DNA of 64,000 nucleotides from Haemaphysalis longicornis. Taxonomy: Eukaryota; Arthropoda; Arachnida; Ixodida; Ixodidae. Shown here in pieces: positions 11,237 through 22,000 of the stretch. The DNA lies in NCBI GenBank assembly GCA_013339765.2, contig CM023452.1, forward strand, positions 158,604,977 to 158,668,976, read 5' to 3'. The notes beneath the pieces were generated by a model, which was not told where the DNA came from, ran no database searches, and saw only the letters and a list, made by a program, of their open reading frames with translations. The position numbers and the translations under genes are program-made. The first letter of the stretch is position 1. Every line of letters starts with the position of its first letter.

Positions 11237-12330
11237 GTGGTCGCGCTCGCGGACTTTGGACGCTCAGTCGAAGGCGCCTCCAAGCTTCCGCATCCTTTGG
11301 GTGTAAACCCGGCGCTACCGCAAAGAAAACGGTCTAAATTATTTGCTTTGCTGCATCGCTACAACGAGTGTTTTTGTCGCATTCAAAATAGCCTAAGATA
11401 TCAAGAGATGCAGCGAATAATAAGGGAGGATGGAGCCCGACCTACCAGGCAGTCACCGTACATCGCGTCTTCACACCAGCGGGAAGCCATCCGAACACAA
11501 TTCGAAGACATGCTCAGCGACGACATTAGTCAGCCATCTAAACGCCCCTGGGCTGCGCCGGGTGTACTCGTGAAGAAAAAAGCCGGCACATTAATGGTCT
11601 GCGTTGACTACCAGAGACTGAACAAAATCAACAAAATGGGCGTTTCGCACCTACCATGAATTGACGACGCCCTCGACTACCTCTGCCAAGCGAAGTGCTT
11701 TTCATCGATGGATGCAAAGACGGCTAGCGGCAATTTGAAGGCGACAAGAGAAACAGAAAGCAGACTGCATTCATAACCCCGAACCGCCTTTACGACATTG
11801 AAGGTGACGCCATTTGGGTGGTGGACAGCGCCATCAACATGTCAAACAGTCATGGACAGCGTGTTAGGTTGCCCGAATTGGCACACTTGCCTCGTATACC
11901 TCGCCGACGTTGTAGTATTCGCCCGGACGTTCAACGGATACCTTGCACGGTTGGAGTTTGTTCTCGAGGCCATTCGTACATCGGGTTTAATGCTGAAGGA
12001 TGAAAAGTGCCGCTGTGCGTTCGAAGAACTCAGGTTTTTTGACACGTAGTCAACTTCTCGGCAGTCGTGCCTGACCCGGCGAAAAAATCAGCCATAGCGA
12101 ACTTCCAAAGACCGAAAGACAAGAAGAAGGTGCGTCGATTTGTCGGACTGTGCACCTACTACAAGCGATTCGTCGCAAACTTCGCACGCATTGCAAAGCC
12201 ACTCACGCGCTTCACGAAAGATGGCATCCCTTTCAACTGGGAAACCAGCCACGAGGAAGCGTTCTGCGAGCTGCAACAACGCCTGCAAAACCCGCCCGGG
12301 CTCACTCATCTCGATGAAAACGTCGAATAA
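11237..12330 (+). pseudogene. Gypsy reverse transcriptase remnant
   Basis: Three open pieces in register order cover the RT. The first (11237-11659) includes QSPYIASSHQREAI, a WAAPGVLVKKKAGT block and VCVDYQRLNKIN, the N-terminal fingers. A broken stretch near 11660-11790 still shows a SSMDA-type remnant of the first catalytic block. The second (11798-12049) has VYLADVVVFA where an active enzyme would have two adjacent aspartates: the first is replaced by alanine. The third (12067-12330) has KKVRRFVGLCTYYKRFV and ARIAKPLTRFTK, the connection to RNase H. The loss of a catalytic aspartate plus stops makes it inactive. Confidence 0.85.
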
Positions 12331-12839
12331 GAAATGAACATGGACGCCAGCGACACAGGATTGGGTGCCGTCCTCGTCCAAAACCAAAGCGGTTGCGAAA
12401 AAGTAATCGCCTATGCCAGCCGTGGTCTGTCAGAAAAAGAGAAAAACTATAAAGCCCCTGAGAAAGGCCGCCTGGCTATTATTATGGCCATTTCAAAATT
12501 TTAGCCATACATGTATGGTAGGCCATTGAAGGTTGTGATGACCCCTCTGGCCGTATTGGGTGGTGGAGCTCGCGCCTACAAGAATTCTATGTTACAATCG
12601 TCTATAACTCTTGCTGGAAACACTCCGACCGTGACTGCCTTTCTCACACCCCTTCGGCCCACCATTAAAGGACACCGATGAAGACAGTGCCTTCTTCGCA
12701 GTCGTGACGGAGAGCGATCTCGCCGCCCAGCAGCTTCCCGATCAAGACTTACGCGTCATGATCGACTACCTCGAACGACGCAACGTCGCGTGTCAGGGGA
12801 CTTCAAATGCAACCTACCTGCATTCATCCTGAAAAACTC

Positions 12840-13785
12840 GTCCTCGTGAAGAAGTTTAGACCCGAAACGATAATGGATTATCTTCTTGTCATCCCTGCAG
12901 ACACTATATTGAAATTTTGGCAGCATGCCACGACGACCGATTTTCCGGAAATTGCGGCACCGGTCGGACTATTGTAAAAATAAAGGCGAACTACTACTGG
13001 CCCCGCCAGCCATCCGACGTCACCACTAAGTCCGGAGCTGCCATAACTGCCAGCAACAAAAAACGTCGCCTAGGAAACGCGCCGGACTTCTGCACTCGAT
13101 CGCCGTCCCATGAAGGCCCTTCCAACAAATTGCTTTGGACCTCCTGGTCCCGTTCCCTACTTCACGATTCGGGAATAAGTGGATTGTCGCAGTGACAGAC
13201 TACATGACGCGCTACGCAGAGACCACTGCTCTTCCGAGGGGACTGCACAACAAGTTGCGGATGTCATCATAAACCTAATTGTGCTGCCAATTGGACCCCT
13301 GAGGTCCTAATCGCAGACCGCGGAACGGCCTTTAGGCGGAGCTTATGCAAGGAAAGTTACGCTCCAGCAATACGAATCACCGAGAAATAACGGCGTACCA
13401 TATTAAAATGAACGAACTAACGAAACGTCTGTAGCAGACGATCGCGGATATGCTGTCTATGTGGATTGACATCGAGCATAAGATTCGGGACGAAGTCCTT
13501 CCGTATGTCACGTTTGCGTTAAACACGGCTATCCAGAAAACTACGCAGATGACACCATTCCAGTTTGTCTACAGAAGACGGCCGACTACGGTGATTGATG
13601 ACGTGCTTCCACATGTAGAAGATGACGACCTAAACGCCGATGTCCAAGGATGCCTTCAGCGTGCGGAGGAGGCCCGTAAGCTCGCTCGAGTTCGTACAAC
13701 GTACCAGCAGCTGGTAAATGCCGGATGCTACAACCTCCAAAGCCGACACGCCGAGTACCACTCAGGCGATCGGGTGTGGCTTTGA
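12840..13785 (+). pseudogene. Gypsy integrase remnant
   Basis: Pieces of a retroviral-type integrase follow in order: an HDDRFSGNCG-like block near 12930 (decayed H2C2 zinc-binding region), CHNCQQQK in another frame near 13040, an ALDLL-V-type block and VAVTDYMTRYAETTALP (catalytic core) at 13125-13240, and the C-terminal open frame 13450-13785 with LPYVTFALNTAIQKTTQMTP and FQFVYRRRP, which is the conserved segment after the core. The frame ends with SGDRVWL, the start of the C-terminal DNA-binding region. At least five frame changes were needed to follow it. Confidence 0.8.
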
Positions 13786-14477
13786 ACTTCCATCCGACGA
13801 CGCTGACTCAGCGAGAAGCTTCTGCGACGGTATTTGGGACCCTAGCGGATTCAACGACGTGTTGGCCAACTTACCTACGAGGTGATCCCCGATGGTGATT
13901 CCGGAACCACACGACGGAGCACGCTGCACGAAGTCGTTCACCTGGATTGCCCGAAACCTTTCTATGCCAGATAACGGTTTTTTTGTTTGTTCGGACTGTC
14001 GTGTTATTTCAGAAAAGGGTGGACACTTTGTTAGATGGGGTATTGCAGCGAAGCGTGCATTGGGTTGTTTTGTTTCGTTTTTACCATCCTGTTGCTGCGA
14101 CCTGTGTTATCTGTGTCCCAACTGAAGTGTATGGCCTGTTGCTCGTGTTTGGCATGCTGCTCGTGTTATCTCTATTGATAGAGGGAGCGTTTCCAACTAA
14201 CGTCAATGGCTTAGAACCACCTTCTTTGATCTACATTGTTCTGGCTGAAATTCGAGGGTTCGAGAAACACTCACGCCTAAAGATAAATGGCCGCAGAGCA
14301 GACGCCGCGGCATACGATTTGCCTACAATGTCCTGAGCACGTCACTTTGTTTTCTGCTGCCTCGCCGCCTGTGTATTCTTTAGGTTGTTAGGGTAGCACG
14401 TCTTCGCTACAATAAACCTATTTTCCATTAAAGTCAATTGTGTTATCTTTGGCTTCGTGACCGTATTTTGGAGCGGA

Positions 14478-14920
14478 GGTTTTAACAATAGGGGTCGTTT
14501 ACACAGATTTTGATTGATTTCCCATTTACTTTAGAGTAATGTACGAGAAATCCGCGCTAATCGCCGCACTAAATCACGCAACGCAAAAGCATGTTTGTGA
14601 GCGCTTTCTCACCCTAAAATATATGCTTCCAATGTTTGGCATAGTGTGTAATTTTTTAAACTTTAAGTACGGGACGAGTAAACCAAGGAACGACCAAGCA
14701 TTTCCTCCTTATAATTGTGCGCAATTCAGGAACACGGATGAAGAACTTCTTATGAGTGACACTCCGATGTACCTGACGATTTGCCAAATGTATCCAATTA
14801 TTCTTCAGCGAAGCAATACAGCAAAGTTTAAATTAGTTGTTTGTTGGAGCTATTCATGCGAAAACTCTATTACACGTAATTATCCACCGTAGCTGCAGCT
14901 CAGAGCACTCTTCGGTATTT
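14478..14920 (+). repeat. Dispersed repeat B, copy 1
   Basis: The segment aligns to 60109-60525 in the same orientation. Both start with a TTT(T/C)AACAATA block followed by GTCGTTTA, then share CGCGCTA, a long AT-rich middle, ATGAGTGAC, a TAGTTGTTT word, GGNGCTATTC and an ACGTAATTATC block near the end. A 117-codon open frame (14539-14892) lies inside it but is not preserved in the other copy, so I treat it as chance. It directly follows the Gypsy element, so it might even be part of that insertion. The class is unknown. Confidence 0.6.
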
Positions 14921-15128
14921 AATGAACTGTTTTCCGACGGCTTTCACCCGCTGAAGATATGGTGCACCATAAGGCATTCCGTATTAAAGGGTTATTTTTT
15001 TTAATATAACAACCTTGGGATATTTAACCTATTTATATTTATGGCCTAGTGTGCGCTCAACCAGCCCTCTCAAACAATGAAAATCAAGCTACCTCTACTA
15101 CTCCAAATAGTACTTTACAACCAATGTA

Positions 15129-15520
15129 TCTATTTATTTTCTTACTATACTTTTAAGGCCCGAAGGCATACAGAAAGGAGTAAGTGAACAGACATACTCA
15201 AAAACTGTGCAACGTACAAAGAAATCTTTCAACACGGTGTTTGATGAATGATGGTTTTGCATGTGTTGGTATCCAGGATGGCGGCGATGGTGGCGGGAAG
15301 GTGGTTCCATTCCTTGCTTGTGCTTGGGATGAATGAATTGCTACAAAGTTTAGTACGAGAAGCCGACACACCAACTTTGAAACGGTGGTCAACGCGAGAT
15401 GAAATGTATGGCGGTGGGGTGATTAGCTGCTCTTTAGAGAAAGGGTTGTGGTGGTATATTTTATGAAAAAGTGAAAGGTGGAAGCATCTACGACGGAAAG
15501 ACAGTTCTGGCAATTTAGGT
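15129..15520 (-). mobile_element. 5'-truncated LINE, C-terminal coding end and tail (minus)
   Basis: On the minus strand, frame 15513-15229 encodes a typical LINE C-terminus: CFHLSLFHKIYHH, then LITPPPYISSRVDHRFKVGV, then NSFIPSTSKEWNHLPATIAA. The W-N-x-L-P block near the end is the landmark of this region in CR1/Jockey-like elements. It is followed by a short 3' UTR with an AAGGCCCGAAGGCAT-type stem when read on the plus strand (15158-15171) and an AAATAAATA-type tail at about 15129-15139. The core polymerase is absent. The sequence is better preserved than the LINE at 4.5 kb. Confidence 0.8.
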
Positions 15521-15589
15521 GTTTTTTTTTTTCATTGAAGTCACGCTAGCATATCATGCGGTGATGATACATGAAGCACAAATTTGAAA

Positions 15590-15970
15590 CCTTGCGAAAC
15601 AACTTGAAAGCGCAATAAATCTTCTCAGCGCACACAGAAACAAGAATGGCACCAGTAACAATTAGAGGCAGGAAAATAGCTTGCTGGGCAGAGAACACAC
15701 CCAGTAGAGGGCAACAAAGCTCCATTAAAAGAAAAGAAATGAACTTGGCCTGGCCATGCAGGGAGGCGAAAGGACAATTATTTCCCCCCCAGTGCAGCTA
15801 AGTGTGTATCCATAGACAGGTCTAGAAGGAGCCAGAGGACAATAAATCCATGTAGGGACGAATTAAAAGAATTGGGGATAAAAATGAATTCTAGCAGAGC
15901 GTCAAAATCATAAGAGGGCTTCAATCTTCAGCGGAGCTACGTATGATATTCGTGACGATGGCGAAACAAT
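15590..15970 (+). mobile_element. Very decayed RTE-like RT C-terminal remnant
   Basis: Plus-strand translation with several frame changes gives fragments resembling the C-terminal end of RTE-type endonuclease/RT proteins: WPGHAGRRKDN near 15750-15780 (compare AGHVMRRQDNRW in the intact element at about 43655-43690), then a G-x-x-x-G-x-x-x-I-H pattern and an EL(K)ELG(I) block where the intact copy has EIKKFAGIN. Stops occur every 15-25 codons. It belongs to a related but distinct RTE lineage or is simply very old. Confidence 0.45.
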
Positions 15971-18029
15971 TTTCATCAGAAATGTTTTATTGGATGGTTG
16001 CGTTCATATCTCCCTGCTGAGGTCTACTGTCTACTTTTTTATTCGCTGTAAGCACCAGCAGTATTTTGATCACAACTGTCGTCGAGAAAGTGTATATTTA
16101 GGAGACCGGCCTATGTTTACTGTCGGCGCGATTCCCAGTGGGAGTGCGAATTTCTGCACCACGAATTCCAATATCGCTCGCAATTGCGATAAATTTCTTT
16201 CTCGGTGAATAGCTGCTGGACAGAAAAGAACCAACAATAAAAGGCACAGTTAAAGGTATCATCGACCGGCCTCCAACCCACAGAAGATGTTAGACATGCC
16301 ATCTTCGGGTTTCAGCATTTCCGTGAATGTCATTACTGCAAAAAGCCATTTTGGCAACAATACTGTTGCCAATATGTGAGCGTCTGGCCCTTCATTACCG
16401 CTAGTGCCGAATATTTTGCGATGCTCAAATAAAAGTCTGCTACTTATGCTCAGATATCCCAGGAGATGTTGGAGACAGGTTTTCAAAAGATTGAAGTGCC
16501 CTACACTAAAGCGTGCCTAATACCTTAGGTGTGGTTTTCGAGCGCAATACGCCCATAATACGAAACACCAATGATATGAAACTTTTTAAACAACTGTGTG
16601 CTATGATGTATAGAGTGGCTGTAGAACCATTTCGCCTCTTTTTCAATGTCTACCACTTAGCACTTATCACGGATAGTGTCCCAACCGTGGTACCGTATTT
16701 ACAAATTTGTCCGTTGACCCAATCATTCAAACATGAAAATCTGAAGTTAGGGGCCGACCTGCAATCGAAATTGAAACTTCTACAACTGGCGATTGTAAGC
16801 GAAAAGAGGAATCGGCGACGCAATGGTGTGTAGTTGCAACTATTCATCTGATATCAGATTCGACTTACTGCGTACAGTTGTTATTCTCAATGCTAGTTCA
16901 CAATAAATTTCTTCTGATGCTACTGGGCTCACCCTGGACGACAATGTATTGTGGCAGCTCAGCACCTGTACAGGCAGCAGGCCCACTAGTGAAGACAGAA
17001 CCGATGACGATCTGCAGTATGATTACCGTTATTATTGGTTTGTGGAAAGCGCTCGTGTGTTAGGTGTTTTAATTTTTTTTAACGAACAGTAGGTGGAGCG
17101 GGTGTCAACCTACATTCGAGTCAAACTGTGGTCGACCCACAACATGATATTATCCGGAAGTATTTCAAAGACTCTAGGAGTATAACTATAGTTCCACAGA
17201 ATGGCGTAGCGGCAATAGAAGGCACTCGCGGCGGTACTCTTTGAAGTTGCTGGTAAATATAACCTTACTTGGTTGAGCAATAACTCCCGTGATGTTTATT
17301 TTTTTTCCACACGACTCCTACACAACCCGCTAGGGGAGAGTGACGGATGTGGTGCGCAATCTAACCACGTGGGCCTTTGGGTGGCAGTGTAAAACAAATA
17401 GACATAATTATTTCCTAGCTCTGATGGGCTTTGGAAAACATTGTTAAGAGTAGCACCGTAATCAATAACCGTGTTTTGAGCAATCTTGAAAACAATATTT
17501 TATTTTATTCCCCCATACAAATTTTATTTTATTCCCCCATTTTATTCCCCCTTCATGCCAAGGAAACCCTGAAGTCATTTCTTGGCTGCATTAAGCCGCT
17601 GCAATTACGAACACCGAAAAAGCCACAATATTGTTGGCCTTTCTCAGTTTCCGAATAATGGCGAGATTGTGGTCACTAGAAATTGCTCTTAATCACAACC
17701 GCTAGGTAGCTATATTGTACCGTTAACACCTAGGTTTCATTTATAATAATCTTACACTCAATGTGAAGCTGGCCACGGCAGGTAGAATATACCAATTCTA
17801 ACCAATGCCGCAAGATATTCGTAATCAGGAATTGCCTTGAACAACTTTTCTACCGTACCATTCAGAGCATAGAACGATACGAGGGAAGCGCAGAGGATTT
17901 CAGCTGACCATTCGCCCTGCAGTAGCGATATTGTTTTACGCTAGCTAGCACTACAAACTAAGATTGCTTTTAGTACGCACAATATCACATTTTAGTGTGC
18001 ATTTGTGTCCTTTGTTATCAACCAAATTT
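15971..18029. other. No gene; short local repeat at 17490-17555
   Basis: I see no protein domain or RNA gene here. At 17490-17555 an ATTTTATTTTATTCCCCC unit occurs twice, followed by a shorter ATTTTATTCCCCC, a small tandem repeat. The open frame at 16513-16833 has no recognisable motif and no match elsewhere in the window. Confidence 0.5.
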
Positions 18030-18220
18030 GCTAATTCAGAAAACGTTGAATCCCGTACTCCCCTTTACGCACTTTCTGAACCCTTGTTTTGAGAAATACA
18101 CTCCCCTATTCTATGCCATTGGCCTTAATGGAACAGTGAATAAATAAATATTTAAATAAGTAAATAACTAGATAATTAAAAAGGTAAATAAATAAATAAA
18201 ATTATATAATAAATAACTAA
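18030..18220 (+). mobile_element. Probable LINE 3' UTR with AAAT-rich tail
   Basis: A short sequence with GCCATTGGCCTTAATGG at 18114-18130 leads directly into about 80 bases of AAATA/AAATAAAT repeats (18136-18217). The same arrangement, a GGCCTT-containing 3' stem followed by AAATAAA repeats, is seen for the LINE end on the minus strand at 15129-15180. No coding sequence remains. An ordinary microsatellite is the alternative. Confidence 0.5.
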
Positions 18221-18530
18221 TGTCATTACCGCCGCTTGAAAATGGCGGAAACAATTGAACCGAACCAAACTTTGCACACAATGTGGAATTGTGGCTTGGT
18301 GGTTACTTGGGGTTCGTAGGAAGCCTGCTTCATTACTTGAACCCCTGGTTTCAGTTTAGATCTCGTGGTTTCTGTTTGGAGGTATTGGTATTTTAAGCCT
18401 GATTGTTAGCCTGACGTATTTTTGTACGTCAATTTTCATGAAAAAGTGGCCTGTTAGACCCGTACTAGTAAAAAATATAAAATCATAACTTTATTGTTCT
18501 GCTTGCTTAAAATTAAATAACCCTATTCTA

Positions 18531-19017
18531 ATGATGACTACTACCATGGATATGGTCAATGATGCATTAAGCATTTTTTTAATTAAAAGAAGTAAAATAT
18601 TTGCTCAGTGTAATCAATGCACGCCCATCATTTCACATTTGTTTGTTAGAGACGTCTACAGTACGTCTGTTAACACACGAAAACAAATTAAAATGCTCAA
18701 ATTGAACCGTGTAAATTTTTCTGAACATTACGACAAATATAAGAATCACGTTAACATGAAAACTGTTGTCCAGGGGAGCAAAACACAATGCCCATGTTAT
18801 ATTCGTCCCAAATGAACATGCAGATTTTATTGCTAAAGCGTTAAATGCCCAAAACGGTAAAATTGTGAGCCTTGAATGTTTAACAGAAAAAAAAACACAT
18901 GCCGGAGACAGTCAAGAAAAAAAGACAGTCGTAAGCGCAGATCTTGTTTATTTAGCACCGCCTAAGCTTTTTCCCCAAAAAATCTATATTGCAAAGGTGC
19001 AGAGGGATCTTAATTAA
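18531..19017 (+). pseudogene. Unidentified AT-rich frameshifted reading frame
   Basis: Two open frames overlap: 18531-18815 (94 codons, beginning at ATG ATG with a second in-frame ATG nearby) and 18766-19014 (open from before 18766 to TAA). A single one- or two-base shift near 18770-18775 would merge them into one protein of about 160 residues that is lysine-, asparagine- and isoleucine-rich and has no membrane segment. Local landmarks are CNQCTPIISHLFVRD, HVIFVPNEHADFIAKALN and VYLAPPKLFPQKIYIAKV. I do not recognise the family. The composition differs from the surrounding elements, and it could be a fragment of a foreign (for example viral) gene, a TE accessory protein or a chance frame in AT-rich DNA. 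Confidence 0.3.
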
Positions 19018-22000
19018 TGAAATTCGTTAGCCGGTGTCCCATCGCGCAAACACAGCCCCTTCAGACTACGCCACCAAATTTTCCAGATGCACCGAACTGA
19101 ATCGATGCACAGCTAATTTTCAGGGCCCGAAGCACTGTTTATTTTTTATAATTAATAAAATTTGCGAACAACCGGCAGTTTAAACCAATATAGCATAAAT
19201 AATCAAGAAGCCAACTGAGCTATATTGGCAAGGAGGGAGGTGGATTCAGAACAGTCTGTTAATAAAACTGGAGTTTTTGTGCTTCCGTGGGTCGATCCAA
19301 AGAGGGCCGATGCGGGGAGGCACTTTAGAGTTAAATATGTTTAGGTAAGTGTATTAGGTACATCACTTTTTTATAAATTATTTATGGTAGTTATTGGTAA
19401 GTTTTGTATAATAAGCCAAATGTCGCCGTGCGAAGATTGAAAGTCACCCCTCAAGACCTAAGTTTGGTTTATATGGAATGCATGCTTGCGATATTGGCAG
19501 GTTTAAGGCTTGAAAGGACTCCGCACCCCTTTTAATTACGCTTTCACTTGTCCTTCGCGCCCAGGAAGGACAGCGGAAGCTATCGTTATTGCCAGCGACT
19601 GCCTTACTGCTTTAGTTTAGTGGGTGTGTATTCAATGGCTGTGAAATGTGGTCAGTGTTGCAATTGAAGATAAAGAGGCAAACAGCGGCTGCACTGCTGT
19701 CATGATGTAAGTACAGCGGTCGGCGAACGCACCAGCCGCGAAAGACAGAAAACGTTTTGTGCAACTTTAATAAATCTCATGGTCACCGGGCAGTAATTTT
19801 CAGCTGAGGTAAAGGGGATCCGACGCTAAGTAGCGGATTTTCTTGTTCAGAACAATCTCCAACATTTAGGATTTTAAAAAAAATAGTTGTGAACGTTTTC
19901 AGGATATTTCATGCCGCTATCACATTTGCAGTCGCTCCGGTGTCTATTGCTGTAGCGGCACGACAGGTGAGTTGGAATGGGTCCAGTGATGCTCTTGTGT
20001 CATACACCCATCCGGCTACATTTGTGTCATTTGAAAATCCCGTGCGACACGCGGAAATACTGTATAAGAGCATTAAAAATTCATCTCTCCTGAGTACGAC
20101 AGAGTGTTTACGGTCGGTGAACTTAAGTTCCCTGACTCGGCAATTTGTCAAAATAACACCTTTTCGAATATATATTTGCATTGTACATTTTCCACCTGCA
20201 TAAAATTTGGAGTGGGGAGCTTACGTACCACAGCTATAAGCAGGTGTGCGTCAAGAGGAGACAATGATGGCTCATTAGCCACGGTATTTCGAAACATTAC
20301 TCAACAACGAACTTGGTTTAAGGATTATTAGTGTCAACACAACAGAGGCACCACTAGCAGATCGTAACACCTTCTGTGCGATTACCGCTACAATCGTTTT
20401 AGCAGAGTCCTTCAATACTTTACTGTTTACGAAACCTGCACCCAGACAGGTTTTACACGCCAAAGCAGCAATTATTAACGCTTTTGTTTCCGCGCAGCTC
20501 AGTGTTCAGAACTCTGAAACGTAAAGCATCCCAACTGGTGAAAGTAAAAATATTCGATTTAGAATGTCCGTAATTTAAGTAATGATCTCTTGTAACAAAA
20601 TGACGCTGATTTTAAAAGTTTTGTTACCGAAAATACTGCCAGCAAAGAACTTGTACACGGGAATTACCTCAACGAAAATGTTTGCTGTTCAATTTCCTAC
20701 TTGTGTATGCGGCGATTCTGTACATTCCAAGTGCTGATAGATCTGACCATCTGTTACCAGATAGCACTATGCGACTAGGAGCCCTGGGTGCAGACTTTGA
20801 AGCCTTGTAAATCTCTATTCTCAAGCGGTTTTGCTCTCAGGTCTTATTTGAAATTCGTGGGGAAAAATGAAGCCCTCTAGAGGTTGTTAGTTCTGCGTCC
20901 ACTCAACCGTTTTCATGTTTTTCCTGCAAAGAAATACCCAGAATTTGGAATATTCAGTTCAGAAAAAAGTCTATCCAGCTCTATAGCGAAAATTTGTGTT
21001 GTTGTGCATTTCATGCTTTATGTTTATATTGACGTACGTCGCTTCTATTCACTTTCGATGCTACACTGGCAGCGTGCAAAAAGGGACATGCAGCTCGGTA
21101 AATACCCTTTTTTCACTTTTGGATATTCAAATTGTTTTGATAACCCATCACCTTTTGTGAAATTTCATCGGCATGGTCAAACGCAAACACGTTGATGCAT
21201 AATCACGAAGAAAAGCTCCGAAAAAAACCGATGCACATTGCATGTATTGCTCAAGAAAGCCCCATCTCAAAAGCCCGCGAACAAACGCGGAAGTGCACTG
21301 TGGCAGTGGCGGCGGAAACATAGCCACCTCGACGGTCCGCATCAGCACTGCAAATGATGAAATTATACGTGGGGCATTGAGGGGAATACTTACTGAAAGC
21401 TTTCCGTTTATATTGCGATACTTTTCACCGACCCTTGAGAAGCATCGATCCCTGTCGGCAGTTTCCTGCGAACAGCGGATACGGGTTTACAAGCGGACTT
21501 CCAAATTGCACTTGTCAATATTGCGTTTCGCGTGTGAGGCGTTTACGAATAAGGCATGGCTTATCGCTCCCATTCTTTTTAATCTGTTAGGGTTAATGCT
21601 TGTGACTTAAAGCTTAAAATTTGAGGCTCTCTTTGAGCCTGTGAATCCTAAAGAGTGAACTAAATTTAACATCTCACTCTTTTTTTTGCAATACTACGAG
21701 TCGCACCTTCCAAATGTAAAGTAGTCCGCTAACACATAAATACTGCCTGTGAAAACAAACTATGTGTGCTCCTTCCAGTATTTGGACTGTCAGCAATAAC
21801 GGCCGTTACGTTAATAGAGGAGGTGATAAGGCTGTTCCTAAAATGACGTTTTGCTTGCCGCTGAACGCTGCGCTAACGTCCACAGACGCATTCCCCGCTT
21901 TTCAGCTTGCTGTACGCAAACACTGGCCTACTGTGTCAGAGTGGGCCGTTAAATTAGTGTACAGTACAGTGTTACGGGTCGGCATTTGGAACTTTATATT

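Larger units (their letters stand above)
9121..14440 (+). mobile_element. Decayed Gypsy (Ty3)-type LTR retrotransposon
   Basis: The order gag, protease, reverse transcriptase, RNase H, integrase is preserved on the plus strand. Recognisable parts are a gag C-terminal region (9462-9968), a protease-like tail with VTIDGT near 10500 and a frameshifted D-V-I-L-G-V-type block near 10570-10590, RT (11237-12330), an RNase H start (MDASDTGLGAVLVQNQS from 12340), an integrase core with VAVTDYMTRYAETTALP near 13180-13240, and an integrase C-terminal block (13450-13785). Dozens of stops and frameshifts are present. A possible polyadenylation word (AATAAA) lies near 14410. I found no matching pair of LTRs, so the ends are approximate. 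A SINE at 10940-11174 interrupts it. Confidence 0.8.

Noticed and set aside
14539..14892. 117-codon frame as a gene
   Set aside because: It lies within dispersed repeat B and is not preserved in the second copy.
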